The notes: generated by a model from the sequence alone, not told the origin. DNA of 33,179 nucleotides from Desulfobulbaceae bacterium (GCA_003249165.1 QKJV01000483.1:1-33179); one strand, 5' to 3'; positions 1 through 10,126 are shown, counted from the first letter of the stretch. Numbers and translations are program-made.

Positions 1-50
1 ACCCGGCAGTAATAGAGGCATATCTTGGCAGTGAGGACGACGATGAGTGA
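1..50 (+). CDS. livG: C-terminal fragment of branched-chain amino-acid ABC transporter ATP-binding protein (LivG-like), truncated by window start
   Basis: Frame from nt 3 reads PAVIEAYLGSEDDDE*, a typical LivG C-terminus, overlapping the livF start. Confidence 0.55.
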   Translation, partial: PAVIEAYLGSEDDDE

Positions 51-765
51 AACAATGCTGAAAATCACCGATCTTGAGGCAGGTTACGGCTCCATAGCAG
101 CAATCAAGGGGATCTCACTGGAGGTCAATCGAGGCGAAATTGTCACCATCCTTGGCGCAAACGGTGCGGGGAAAACCTCCACCATGCGCACCATCAGCAA
201 ACTGGTAAAACCGATCCGGGGAACCATCATTTTTAAAGGACAGGATATTACGGCCATGCCCGCCCATAAGGTTGTCGCGCTCGGTATGAGCCAAGCACCT
301 GAAGGGAGACGTGTTTTCGGTATCCTGACGGTGCGGGAAAATCTGCTGCTTGGCGCCTACTCACAGTCACAGGTCGACAAAGATGTACTTGACTGGGTTT
401 ATGAACTGTTTCCCCGTCTCAAAGAGCGGGAGAAACAGCTTGCCGGAACCCTGTCAGGCGGAGAACAGCAGATGCTTGCCATCGGCCGGGCATTGATGAG
501 CAAGCCCGATATGCTGCTGCTTGATGAACCGAGCCTCGGCATTGCACCGATTCTGGTAAAAGCCATTTTTGCCCAGATAAAAAAGATTGCAGCGACCGGA
601 GTAACCGTCCTGTTAGTTGAACAAAACGCAAAAGCAGCGCTTAAACTTGCCGATCGCGGTTACGTTCTGGAAGTTGGCAAGATCATCTTTTCAGGCACTT
701 CCCAAGAACTTCTGGCATCCGAGCGAATCCAGGAAGCATATCTGGGCAAAAAGCTGGACCAGTAA
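43..765 (+). CDS. livF: Branched-chain amino-acid ABC transporter ATP-binding protein LivF
   Basis: Walker A GANGAGKTS, signature LSGGEQQ, Walker B LLLDEPSLG; LivF-like RRVFGILTVRENLLLGAY; likely start is the internal ATG at 43. Confidence 0.93.
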   Translation: MSETMLKITDLEAGYGSIAAIKGISLEVNRGEIVTILGANGAGKTSTMRTISKLVKPIRGTIIFKGQDITAMPAHKVVALGMSQAPEGRRVFGILTVRENLLLGAYSQSQVDKDVLDWVYELFPRLKEREKQLAGTLSGGEQQMLAIGRALMSKPDMLLLDEPSLGIAPILVKAIFAQIKKIAATGVTVLLVEQNAKAALKLADRGYVLEVGKIIFSGTSQELLASERIQEAYLGKKLDQ

Positions 766-771
766 GCCTCT

Positions 772-1686
772 ATGCCAAAATCAGCTACGATTGGTGGGGC
801 AAACACCACCCGCGGCATGCTGCTGGTTTTAGCGGCTGCCTGTCTCTGGGGCACAACCGGAACTTCACAGGCACTGGCGCCCGAGACGAGTTCTCCGCTC
901 ACAATTGGAGCCATGCGGCTGGTTATCGGCGGTATTGCGCTGACCTTGCTTTCGCTGATAAAAGGCGGACTCAGGAACTGGAATTTTAATTATCCGCTTA
1001 TTCTGCTCACCGGATTCTTTGTTGCTCTCTATCAGGTCAGCTTTTTTTCGGGTGTAAAACTCACCGGTGTTGCCGCCGGAACCATTGTCGGCATTGGCTC
1101 ATCCCCTGTTTTCGCGGGTATTCTTGATCTCATAGTCTCCAGAAAGCCTCCAGGAAAACGCTGGTATTTCTCAACCTTTCTGGCTATTGCAGGATGCACC
1201 GTGCTTGTGCTCAACAGCAGTACAATTCACATCAATACGCTTGGTATCCTGTTGGCCATGATTGCTGGACTGGCCTACTCCTCCTACGCACTGATTATCA
1301 AGATGCTGATTGTCGATCGCGATGCCGAGGAAGTTACCTCACTGGTCTTTTTGACCGGGGCATTTCTTTTAACCCCTATTTTGTTCACCCACGACCTGAG
1401 CTGGCTGAAAGAGATAAACGGATGGCTGCTGATGCTCCATCTGGGAGTGCTTGCAACCGCTCTCTCCTACTATCTCTTTGCTCGCGGCATAGAACACATT
1501 CCTGTGTCCTCGGCTGTGACATTGAGCCTGGCAGAGCCTCTCACGGCAACAATACTGGGAGTCCTGGTTGTCGGAGAAACCCTGTCCGCTATTGCCTGGG
1601 CCGGCCTGTTGCTTATTCTTTCAGGCATCATCGTTCTGGTCTTTCCGGTAAGACTGATTCAACAGAGAAAAGCTGCGCTAAACTGA
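772..1686 (+). CDS. EamA/DMT-family transporter
   Basis: Ten-helix hydrophobic pattern with EamA repeats (AACLWGTTGTSQAL; LAEPLTATILGVLVVGE). Confidence 0.9.
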   Translation: MPKSATIGGANTTRGMLLVLAAACLWGTTGTSQALAPETSSPLTIGAMRLVIGGIALTLLSLIKGGLRNWNFNYPLILLTGFFVALYQVSFFSGVKLTGVAAGTIVGIGSSPVFAGILDLIVSRKPPGKRWYFSTFLAIAGCTVLVLNSSTIHINTLGILLAMIAGLAYSSYALIIKMLIVDRDAEEVTSLVFLTGAFLLTPILFTHDLSWLKEINGWLLMLHLGVLATALSYYLFARGIEHIPVSSAVTLSLAEPLTATILGVLVVGETLSAIAWAGLLLILSGIIVLVFPVRLIQQRKAALN

Positions 1687-1689
1687 GCA

Positions 1690-2667
1690 CTACAACCTGA
1701 ATCCCCAATAGTGGAGAAATCCGCTGAAATCACGCAGGTCAGAGGCTTCTCTTGCCCATGGCTTCAGGCTGGTGTAGAAGACCGGCCCGTCATCAATATC
1801 CTGGCCGAGATACTTGTCTTCTCCAACCCGATAATCCAGAACCCACCAGCTGATAAAAAGGCGCTCCCATATTTTCTGGCTTCTTTTCACATAGCCCGTT
1901 CTGCTGCCTCCTGATTCAAAAAAACTGGTTGAATAGCTGTTTCCCGTTTCAATATACTTCAGACTTCTCATCGGCTTGATCGCAATATCTGCCGTTTCAA
2001 CGCCCTCAACCTCTGTGGCCTTATCCAGCCAGGCATCCATAATCCTGTGAGTTGCTGCTCTCACCTGAACATGAAACTGCGGCACAGTATCAACATCTTT
2101 GTCTATCTCAAACATCCCCGGCAGAGTCTCACCGTAGATATTCTGTTTACCTTGCTGCCAGCCGGACGGCAGACTTTCTTTTGCCAGATAACTGGTCGGA
2201 ATAAATGCAAGGTAACAGCCGCAGGTATGCAGACTGGTATATAATACCGGCTCATTCTGCCCATTGACAGTAACTATGATCAGGAGGCCGATGTTTTCAC
2301 CGGCACCTAGATAAAATGGAAGAAAGCTCAAAGGCGTCCCTTGAAAATGCACCCGATAAACGAAGTTGCTGTATTGCTGACCGCTGTCTCCGATAAAGGA
2401 TCGCTGTTCACCATAAATGGTGGGTATCTCCGGATCGACAAGAACCATTTTATCGCGTTCAGAATAAATTACCCCGCCAATTCGGTTATACGACTCTTCA
2501 GGGGCTTGAATATAAAACTGCGGAGCATACAGCTGCAAAGGACTTTCTTTCTCGTTTATTGTGTAAGCCAGCGTATCAGACGGTAATATTGCCCTATATG
2601 AACCGCAGCCTGAAAGCAAAGAGATAAAAAACAGTACAGGAAAAAACAAAGGCAATATTCGAGACAT
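1690..2667 (-). CDS. Putative lipoprotein of unknown function
   Basis: 325-aa ORF, signal peptide with lipobox LLSGC near the N-terminus; no family recognised. Confidence 0.75.
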   Translation of the reverse strand: MSRILPLFFPVLFFISLLSGCGSYRAILPSDTLAYTINEKESPLQLYAPQFYIQAPEESYNRIGGVIYSERDKMVLVDPEIPTIYGEQRSFIGDSGQQYSNFVYRVHFQGTPLSFLPFYLGAGENIGLLIIVTVNGQNEPVLYTSLHTCGCYLAFIPTSYLAKESLPSGWQQGKQNIYGETLPGMFEIDKDVDTVPQFHVQVRAATHRIMDAWLDKATEVEGVETADIAIKPMRSLKYIETGNSYSTSFFESGGSRTGYVKRSQKIWERLFISWWVLDYRVGEDKYLGQDIDDGPVFYTSLKPWAREASDLRDFSGFLHYWGFRL

Positions 2668-2801
2668 GATATTACTCCTTATCTATCAGGACTTTGCCCG
2701 GACAAAGAAGGCAAAGTTTTTGAAAAACTTGAGAATTTCAGTTTTTTCCTCTATTCTTAAAAAGAACTTTCATTCTCTCACAATAGCTCAGGATTACTCT
2801 T

Positions 2802-3740
2802 ATGACCAGTGATTGCAGTCAGATTTTTCACAATCTCAATACCAATATCCAGAAAGTTGTTCAGGGAAAATCAGAAATGATCAGGCTGCTTCTCGCCGCC
2901 TTTTTCTGCGGCGGACACGTTCTGCTCGAAGATGTTCCCGGTACCGGCAAAACAACCCTTGCCAAAAGTCTGGCCCGTTCAATCGGTACCGGATTCAAGC
3001 GAGTCCAGTTCACACCGGATCTGCTTCCATCAGATATCCTTGGGGTCTCTATTTTTAACCAGAAAGAAGAAAAATTCATTTTTCACCAGGGACCGGTTTT
3101 CACCAACATCCTGCTGGCTGATGAGATCAACAGGGCAAGCCCGAGAACCCAGGCCGCGCTGCTTGAATCGATGGGAGAAAGACAGGTGACCATAGAAGGC
3201 AAAGAATACCAGCTGAACAATCTCTTCTTTGTTATTGCCACCGAAAATCCGATTGAATCACACGGCACATATCCTCTTCCAGAGTCTCAGCTTGACCGTT
3301 TTATGGTGAAATTGACACCCGGTTATCTCAGTCGCGATCAGGAGGCCTCTGTTATCGCCGACCAGCTGCACCAACATCCACTTGATGATACTGAGGCAGT
3401 AATATCAGAAGCCGACGTTTTTCATGTCCGCAAGGCGATTCATTCTGTCCGGCTGAGCGATGAGCTGAGATATTATATTGTTGATCTTGTCAGTGCAACG
3501 CGTCAGGCTGAACAGGTTTCTGTGGGATCAAGTGTTCGCGGCTCACTGGCCTTAACCAGAATAGCACAGTCTCTAGCGCTTTTCAGCGGACGGGAGTTTG
3601 TTGTACCGGAAGATATTACAGAAGCAGCACCTGCTGTTATCAGCCACCGGCTGCAGCTGGTACCTCAGGCAAAGTTTGCAGGAATAACGGATGAATCAGT
3701 TGTACAGGAGATCATTCGCCGTACTCCATTGCCGAAATGA
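2802..3740 (+). CDS. MoxR-family AAA ATPase
   Basis: EDVPGTGKTTLAK Walker A, LLADEINRASPRTQAALLESM, ATENPIESHGTYPLPESQLDRF. Confidence 0.95.
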   Translation: MTSDCSQIFHNLNTNIQKVVQGKSEMIRLLLAAFFCGGHVLLEDVPGTGKTTLAKSLARSIGTGFKRVQFTPDLLPSDILGVSIFNQKEEKFIFHQGPVFTNILLADEINRASPRTQAALLESMGERQVTIEGKEYQLNNLFFVIATENPIESHGTYPLPESQLDRFMVKLTPGYLSRDQEASVIADQLHQHPLDDTEAVISEADVFHVRKAIHSVRLSDELRYYIVDLVSATRQAEQVSVGSSVRGSLALTRIAQSLALFSGREFVVPEDITEAAPAVISHRLQLVPQAKFAGITDESVVQEIIRRTPLPK

Positions 3741-5083
3741 ACAAAATCATCTATTTCATAATTAAATTCACCGCCCGGTGCAAAAACGCTATCGACCGTC
3801 GGGCGACCACCAGCGGCAAAATTTTTCTCTTCATGGCAGCAGTCTCATTTTTTTTCGGTCTTAACCCCGAAAGAAACATGTTTTTTCAACTCTTCCCTAT
3901 TCTGTTCATCCTGCTGCTGATCAGCTTTTTATTCTCACTCAGACTGAAAACAACAATCACCTGCAGTCGATCCCTGCCGTCGACCGGTGTTGCAGACAGC
4001 AGGATTATCTACCCTGTTCATTTGCATAACAATGGGTCAAGAGCCATAAACGGTATTCTCTTCCGTGAATGGCAACAAAAATTCCTTCCAACCTATCAGG
4101 AAGCCAGACAGCTTTTTCTCGCCCGATCCGGTAAACCAAAAGGGTTCTTTTCAAAATCAGGTATCGAATTTTTGATCGCCGAATTTTTCCCTCCCGCAAT
4201 AATTGAACCTGATGAGTTTGAGCTGCCGCATTTATCCGGCAATACAGGTATTGATTATCGGGTATCCCTGACGCCGCACAAAAGGGGAAATCATCATTTC
4301 GACGGATTCAAATTGTATCGCAAAGACCCTTTCGGCCTATTTTTTTCGGCAACTACAATAAAATCGCCGGCCAATCTGCTGGTTCTGCCGAAACTGTATC
4401 CGGCTTCCAAACTGCAGTTTAACGGAGGAAGAAAATATAATCAGGGCGGCATTACAGCCTCAAAAGATCATGGAGATTCTGAGGAATTCATCAGCCTGAG
4501 GGAGTATATGCAGGGAGACCCGCTTAAACACATTGACTGGAAAAGTAGTGCCAAAACCGGCAAGATTATCGTTAAACAATTTAAGAGCGAATATTTCTCC
4601 CGTTACGGCATGGTGCTCGACACCTTCTGTTCACAGCATAATGAAGATCTGTTTGAAACATCTGTTTCAGCGGCCGCTTCTTTCTTCATGGCGCAGGATC
4701 TCGGCGAGAGTGTGCTTGACCTTCTCTTCGTCGGCGACAGGTGTTATCAGGAAACAGCTGCCAGAGGCTCAAATGAACAGGTTCATTTTCTTAAAATTCT
4801 GGCATCTGTCCAGCCATGTCATGACAATAGGTTCGCTGATCTGCATGCCCTGGTAAAAAGTCATATAGATCAGTTAAGCGGCATCGTGCTTATCTTTTTT
4901 CGTCTCGACGAAGAACGCAAAAAGCTTGCCAAACTTGTCAGTCAGCACAAAATACCGCACACCATTATCCTTCTTTGCAGAAGTAAAGAAGATGCCGGGA
5001 AAGAATTGAAAAGGCTGGACTGGAAAAACCCGGTCATTCTGGTGGAAAAGAATAAAATCGGAGAGCAGCTGACAGCAATATGA
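3737..5083 (+). CDS. DUF58 domain-containing protein
   Basis: GDSEEFISLREYMQGDPLKHIDWKSSAKTGKIIVKQF motif; ATGA overlap with upstream moxR-like gene. Confidence 0.92.
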   Translation: MNKIIYFIIKFTARCKNAIDRRATTSGKIFLFMAAVSFFFGLNPERNMFFQLFPILFILLLISFLFSLRLKTTITCSRSLPSTGVADSRIIYPVHLHNNGSRAINGILFREWQQKFLPTYQEARQLFLARSGKPKGFFSKSGIEFLIAEFFPPAIIEPDEFELPHLSGNTGIDYRVSLTPHKRGNHHFDGFKLYRKDPFGLFFSATTIKSPANLLVLPKLYPASKLQFNGGRKYNQGGITASKDHGDSEEFISLREYMQGDPLKHIDWKSSAKTGKIIVKQFKSEYFSRYGMVLDTFCSQHNEDLFETSVSAAASFFMAQDLGESVLDLLFVGDRCYQETAARGSNEQVHFLKILASVQPCHDNRFADLHALVKSHIDQLSGIVLIFFRLDEERKKLAKLVSQHKIPHTIILLCRSKEDAGKELKRLDWKNPVILVEKNKIGEQLTAI

Positions 5084-7026
5084 AAACACCGCCATTTTTC
5101 ATAGGCTCTCTCCTGCTTTTCTGGGGTGTTGAAAGTGAACATATCGTCCTTTCAATTCTGGCGGCAATTCTTTTGGAAGGCCACCGTTTTATTAATGAAA
5201 AATGGACGCTGAGTGAAGATGATTTCATTCGAATTTCTGATCTAACCTCGGTCATATTGCTCGCAGCCATCGCACTCATCCTGCTCAATAAGGAACCCTT
5301 GTCATTTTTCAGAGAGACTGCAATCTGGCAGCCGCTCATCCTGTTGCCGTTAATGCTGGCTCAGCTCTACTCAACCAATGATAAAATCATTATCGGCACC
5401 AGGATCGGCTCCAAAAAGCAGAAAAATTATCGTCACCCGCCGATGGATTTCACTCTCTACTACGTAACACTCTCGTTGCTATCCGTCGCCGCGGCTAACA
5501 GCCGGTCGGCAATTTTTTTCCCTTGTATTTCCATCCTGCTTTCCTGGCTTCTCCTCTACAACCGAGGAAAAAGCTTCTCAATTACTGTTTTTATCAGCTG
5601 TCTTCTGCTCGCCGGCAGCGGCGGCTATTTCGGCTACCTCGGGTTCGAAAAGGTGCAGGAACAGTTCAGAATAGCAAGTTGGCAGCTTGTCCGCTCATAT
5701 TATTACAACCGTTATCGAGACCCCTACAAAGCATCTATCGCCACCGGTTCAATCGGCCAGTTGAAATTAAGCGGAGAAATTCTCATCCGTATTCCTCGCG
5801 GCAGCAATCCTCCACCTTCGTTATTAAAAGAAGCAAGCTACAACACCTTTTCCGGCAACCAGTGGATGAACACGCATCAGCTATTCGAACCTGCCGTTCT
5901 TGCTGACGAATCAATCTGGGACCTCACTCCACCGCCTCATCCGAAAGGGCGCGCCATTATTCTTGAACAGAATATGGAACGGGAGCGGGGTCTGATCGCC
6001 CGGCCGCCGAACAGTTTTAAACTCGTATCATCCAGCCTGTTTGAACTTGAACTCAATCCGGCAGGAACGTTACGGGCCATAGACTGTGCTCCGGTGGTTA
6101 CCGGGACATATTATTACTCACAGCAGCCTCTTGAACCTGACCCGCCAGCCCAGCAGAACCTTATCATCGCCAAAAGCGAAAGTGAAGTGATTACCAGGGT
6201 TGCAGCCTCAATCTGGCACGCAGATTCAACCGCACAGGAAAAGCTGAGCCGTCTTGAACAGTTTTTCCTGAAAAATTTTTCCTACTCACTCGACCTGCAG
6301 GATGAGGGAGAGAGGCAATCCGTTTTGGCTAACTTTCTTCTTTCAACCCGAAAAGGACACTGTGAACTTTTTGCTTCTGCCACAACCCTGCTGCTTCGGG
6401 CCGGCAATATCCCTACCCGTTACGTGACCGGATATGCCGTTGAAGAATACAGTGCGCTTGAAAAACGATACATTATCAGGGCAAGACATGCCCATGCATG
6501 GTGTGAGGCATACGTTGACGGCAAGTGGGTGGTGGTAGACAATACTCCCCCCGACTGGTTCAATCAGGAACGAAGTTTTAGATCGTTTTTCGAACCGGCT
6601 AAAGATCTTTATGCCTATCTGCGCCAACTCTACAAACGGTTCAAGGTAAACAGTGAACAGAAGTATAATACCCTGTTTTCAATTATCGTTGTTATTCTCT
6701 CGTGTCTGCTGGTTTTCAGTATATACAGACGACTGCAGATGAAAAAGGTGGAAGAAAAAGATCTTGAGAGACGCATTTTCACCCCTCAGGATTCCCCATT
6801 TATCCTGCTGGAAAAGTGGCTGGAGGCAAAAGGCCTGCCGCGCCAGGAAAATGAACCTTTTGCGCAGTGGCTCACCAAAATAGACACCATAGCACCAATT
6901 CCTCATGAAGAAATCATCAGGTTGTATTCACTTCATCAGAAACTGCGGTTTGATAATTCTCAGTTCACCCTGGGTGATCATACCGTTTTAACAGAAGGTG
7001 TTAACCAGATCATCTCTGAACCCTGA
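5080..7026 (+). CDS. Transglutaminase-like membrane protein (TgpA/DUF3488 type)
   Basis: N-terminal TM helices; RKGHCELFASATTLLLRAGNIPTRYVTGY...ARHAHAWCEAYVDGKWVVVDNTP catalytic core; ATGA overlap with DUF58 gene. Confidence 0.93.
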   Translation: MKTPPFFIGSLLLFWGVESEHIVLSILAAILLEGHRFINEKWTLSEDDFIRISDLTSVILLAAIALILLNKEPLSFFRETAIWQPLILLPLMLAQLYSTNDKIIIGTRIGSKKQKNYRHPPMDFTLYYVTLSLLSVAAANSRSAIFFPCISILLSWLLLYNRGKSFSITVFISCLLLAGSGGYFGYLGFEKVQEQFRIASWQLVRSYYYNRYRDPYKASIATGSIGQLKLSGEILIRIPRGSNPPPSLLKEASYNTFSGNQWMNTHQLFEPAVLADESIWDLTPPPHPKGRAIILEQNMERERGLIARPPNSFKLVSSSLFELELNPAGTLRAIDCAPVVTGTYYYSQQPLEPDPPAQQNLIIAKSESEVITRVAASIWHADSTAQEKLSRLEQFFLKNFSYSLDLQDEGERQSVLANFLLSTRKGHCELFASATTLLLRAGNIPTRYVTGYAVEEYSALEKRYIIRARHAHAWCEAYVDGKWVVVDNTPPDWFNQERSFRSFFEPAKDLYAYLRQLYKRFKVNSEQKYNTLFSIIVVILSCLLVFSIYRRLQMKKVEEKDLERRIFTPQDSPFILLEKWLEAKGLPRQENEPFAQWLTKIDTIAPIPHEEIIRLYSLHQKLRFDNSQFTLGDHTVLTEGVNQIISEP

Positions 7027-7085
7027 AACGGGGTTCTCCATCACGCTATTTTAGTAATTAGTTAACTTTAAATTCACTATTATTG

Positions 7086-7107
7086 ATAAAGAACATATGT
7101 TCTTTAT
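7086..7107. promoter_or_regulatory. 22-bp perfect palindrome ATAAAGAACATATGTTCTTTAT, candidate operator
   Basis: Perfect inverted repeat in the 347-bp intergenic region upstream of the Hdr cluster. Confidence 0.5.
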
Positions 7108-7243
7108 TTTATTGTGTTTTTGCAAATTACTCCCACGTAACAACACCATCACAGGCAAAAAACCTATGATTTCACTTGCTTTCATCTCCTTTTTATTTTA
7201 AAACCGCAGCCAAGGGTAATGAACATATGTATCATAACTCTAC

Positions 7244-7273
7244 TTGAGAAAAGGGATCGTTTGGGTGTAGAAT
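7244..7273 (+). promoter_or_regulatory. Candidate sigma70-type promoter TTGAGA-N18-TAGAAT
   Basis: Consensus-like -35 (7244-7249) and -10 (7268-7273), upstream of the 7374 start. Confidence 0.35.
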
Positions 7274-7325
7274 GGTTATAGCTACCTCTAAGTATTAAGC
7301 ATATGTTTAATATCGTTTCTCAAAT

Positions 7326-7339
7326 CTGGTTATAACCAG
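7326..7339. promoter_or_regulatory. 14-bp perfect palindrome CTGGTTATAACCAG, candidate operator or leader element
   Basis: Perfect inverted repeat 35 bp upstream of the 7374 ATG; TGGTTATA half also present at 7272-7280 region. Confidence 0.35.
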
Positions 7340-7373
7340 TAACAGAAGTTTTAGAGATGGAGCCAGTTTCCTT

Positions 7374-9620
7374 ATGGCAAACAACAGAATTGAACTGAAT
7401 CTTCACAGACAGATCGCTGAACTTGGCGCCAAGGATATGGAAGTCTGCATGCAATGCGGTAATTGTGCAGCCTCCTGTCCTCTTTCCTCCAACGAGACAT
7501 CTTTCCCGAGAAAAATATACCGTTATCTGCAGCTCGGCTTAAAAGATAAAGTTCTCGAATCGCCTGAACCATGGCTCTGCTATTACTGCGGAGAATGCAA
7601 CACCGACTGCCCGAGAGGTGCAGAACCGGCTGAAACGATGATGGCCACCAGAAGATGGCTGACCACCCAGTATGACTGGACGGGGCTTGCCCAGAAATTT
7701 TACGCCAACCCGGTCTGGGAAGTAGGAGCATTTGCCCTTATCACCCTGACTGTCATGGCTATCTTTCTTCTCTTTCACGGCCCGGTGATAACAGACAGGG
7801 TGGAGCTTAATACATTTGCTCCTGCCCATTACGTGCATATCGGCGATGAAATCATGATTCTCATCGTCATGGGGCTTTTATTCTCCAACGCGTTCACCAT
7901 GTTTCGCAAGATCATGCAGGGAACCAAAGTTCCTCTGCATCTCTACCTCACGCAGGCGCCTGTATTCATCATCAATTATTTCACCCAGAAGCGGTGGCGT
8001 AAATGCGGCACCGGACGCTCAAGTGCCTGGTGGCGTCATATTTTTCTTTTCTCAGGCTGGGTGGCCATGGAAGTGCTGGTGATGATCTTTCTCACAGCCT
8101 TCCAGACAGATATTGTTCACCCCTTCTGGCATCCGACCAGAATCGTCGGGTATTATGCAACCCTTGCCCTGCTGTTCGGCTCCGGCACCATGCTCTATTC
8201 ACGGCTCTTTCTGAAAGAGGAAAACCTGCACCGTTATTCTGATTTCACAGATCTCTTTTTCCTGGGACAGATCTTCGTTATAGCGATCACCGGCATTGCC
8301 GTGCATATTACACGTCTTGCTGGCTGGCCGATGCTGACTTATTCCATCTACGTCTTCCATGTTGCCATCTGTGTTGCCATGCTGATGATTATGCTGCCGT
8401 TTGGTAAATTATCGCATCTTCTTTACCGGCCTCTGGCAATCTTTCTCTCAACCATAAAAGAGAAAGCCCAGACAGCATCGCTTTCATCACTGGCCACCAT
8501 TGAAGAGGCCATCGGCAACACCTTTCAAAGCTGCATGCAATGCGGAGCCTGTACAGCATCGTGCCCAATCAGCCGCAGTGCCTCTTTCAGTCCCCGCCAT
8601 ATCCTGCGGAGTCTGGCCATAGGTAAAGCAACCAATATCTCAGCCGATGTCGCCGCCTGGGAATGTACCACCTGTAATTCGTGCGTTGAAAGCTGCCCGC
8701 GGGGAATCCCGTTAAAAGACCTGATCCTGGCACTGCGTGAGCAGACAGTGAATACCGCTCTTGTTCCACAAACGGTCAACAAGGCATTAACAAGCCTTGA
8801 TTCGCGCCAGAACCCATGGCAGCAGAAGCAGAGCGAGAGGAAAAACTGGCATAGCAACAATCACATTGAACCCTATAACCCAGATCATGAATTTTGCCTC
8901 TTTACCTGCTGTTCCATCGTCTACGCTGAAGAAGGCTCCCATAACAAAGAATCGGGCACAGCCCTTGTCAATATTCTGAATAAGGCAGGAATCAATTTCG
9001 GTTCATTACATGATAAAGAGGGATGCTGCGGTGAACTTGCAGTCAACAGCGGCTTTGCAACTCTGCAGAACAAAATAGATTCGCGCAATACCAATGTGTT
9101 CCATGAAGCAGGGGTAAGAAAGCTTATTGCTTTCTCTCCGCACTGCTACAACGTGTACAAGAACAATAACAGCCAGACAGCTGAGATCATGGAAACACTT
9201 CATTACACCGAGCTTGTCAGCAGGAAAATATCAAGCGGTGAGCTTGTGCCGGTTAATGAAGTGAAGAAGAAAGTCACCTTTCACGACCCATGTTACCTCG
9301 GCCGCTACAATGCCATCTATGATGAGCCAAGACAGCTCATCAACTCGATTCCCGGTATCGATTTTGTCGAGATGCCGAATAACAGAGAGAGAAGCATCTG
9401 CTGCGGCGGTGGCGGCGGCGGAGTCTTCAAAGACAGCGGCAGTCCGTTCAGCAATGCTGCTCTTAGGCTGCAGGAAGCGATTCTGACCGGTGCCGATACG
9501 CTGGTTGTTGCCTGCCCGCATTGTATGCAGGTTTTCAGCAGGACTCTGGAAGAAGGAAATCTCAAGGGCAAAATCAAATTACAGGATCTTGCCGAACTGT
9601 TTTTTGAATCGATAAATTGA
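7374..9620 (+). CDS. Membrane Fe-S oxidoreductase: HdrC-like, cytochrome b (NarI/QmoC-like), second HdrC-like and CCG (HdrB/HdrD-like) domains fused
   Basis: CMQCGNCAASCP + CYYCGECNTDCP; TM segment with conserved His; CMQCGACTASCP + CTTCNSCVESCP; HDPCYLGRYN...CCGGGGGG...CPHC. Confidence 0.88.
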   Translation: MANNRIELNLHRQIAELGAKDMEVCMQCGNCAASCPLSSNETSFPRKIYRYLQLGLKDKVLESPEPWLCYYCGECNTDCPRGAEPAETMMATRRWLTTQYDWTGLAQKFYANPVWEVGAFALITLTVMAIFLLFHGPVITDRVELNTFAPAHYVHIGDEIMILIVMGLLFSNAFTMFRKIMQGTKVPLHLYLTQAPVFIINYFTQKRWRKCGTGRSSAWWRHIFLFSGWVAMEVLVMIFLTAFQTDIVHPFWHPTRIVGYYATLALLFGSGTMLYSRLFLKEENLHRYSDFTDLFFLGQIFVIAITGIAVHITRLAGWPMLTYSIYVFHVAICVAMLMIMLPFGKLSHLLYRPLAIFLSTIKEKAQTASLSSLATIEEAIGNTFQSCMQCGACTASCPISRSASFSPRHILRSLAIGKATNISADVAAWECTTCNSCVESCPRGIPLKDLILALREQTVNTALVPQTVNKALTSLDSRQNPWQQKQSERKNWHSNNHIEPYNPDHEFCLFTCCSIVYAEEGSHNKESGTALVNILNKAGINFGSLHDKEGCCGELAVNSGFATLQNKIDSRNTNVFHEAGVRKLIAFSPHCYNVYKNNNSQTAEIMETLHYTELVSRKISSGELVPVNEVKKKVTFHDPCYLGRYNAIYDEPRQLINSIPGIDFVEMPNNRERSICCGGGGGGVFKDSGSPFSNAALRLQEAILTGADTLVVACPHCMQVFSRTLEEGNLKGKIKLQDLAELFFESIN

Positions 9621-9683
9621 ACGGGGCGTACAAGATGAAAAGCAACCCGACAACTTGCCCAACAAATAGCAAGGAGCAAAACA

Positions 9684-10112
9684 ATGAGTGATTACGAGCC
9701 TAAGATAGTGGCCTTTTTCTGCAACTGGTGCACCTTTACCGCCGCAGATCTTGCTGGAACAAGCCGACTGGCCTACCCGCCCAACATGAAGATCATCCGT
9801 ATGATGTGCAGCGGCATGGTTGACCCCAAGTATGTCCTCAAGGCATTTCTCAACGGTGCTGACGGCGTGCTGATCGGCGGCTGCTGGCCGGGTGACTGTC
9901 ATTACATCAATGGCAATCTCAAGGCTAGAAGACGGGTTGCACTCCTTACCGAGCTCCTCAAACAATACGGTATCGGTGAAGACAGGCTCTGGCTGCGCTG
10001 GATTGCTGCAAGTGAGGGAACAATGCTTCAGGAAGTAGCTGTTGAGATGACGAAAAAGCTGAAAGAAATCGGCCCGAGTCCACTCAGCAAAAATCATCGT
10101 AAAGCAATCTGA
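9684..10112 (+). CDS. MvhD-like [2Fe-2S] protein (methyl-viologen-reducing hydrogenase delta subunit family)
   Basis: FFCNWCTFTAADLAG, MMCSGMVDPKYVLKAFLNGADGVLIGGCWPGDCHYINGN. Confidence 0.92.
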   Translation: MSDYEPKIVAFFCNWCTFTAADLAGTSRLAYPPNMKIIRMMCSGMVDPKYVLKAFLNGADGVLIGGCWPGDCHYINGNLKARRRVALLTELLKQYGIGEDRLWLRWIAASEGTMLQEVAVEMTKKLKEIGPSPLSKNHRKAI

Positions 10113-10126
10113 GAGGGAGAAGAACC

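Noticed and set aside
1194-1700. 168-aa forward ORF overlapping the EamA transporter
   Set aside because: Cys/Arg-rich out-of-frame translation of a confident transporter gene
7018-7036. Small hairpin GAACCC-N7-GGGTTC at the end of the transglutaminase gene, considered as a terminator
   Set aside because: Only a 6-bp stem, overlaps the stop codon and has no T-tract directly after it
9231-9679. Long antisense ORFs opposite the CCG-domain region (and many others opposite the Hdr genes)
   Set aside because: Shadow ORFs from codon bias; no family motifs, no ribosome-binding site, and the forward frames are clearly coding
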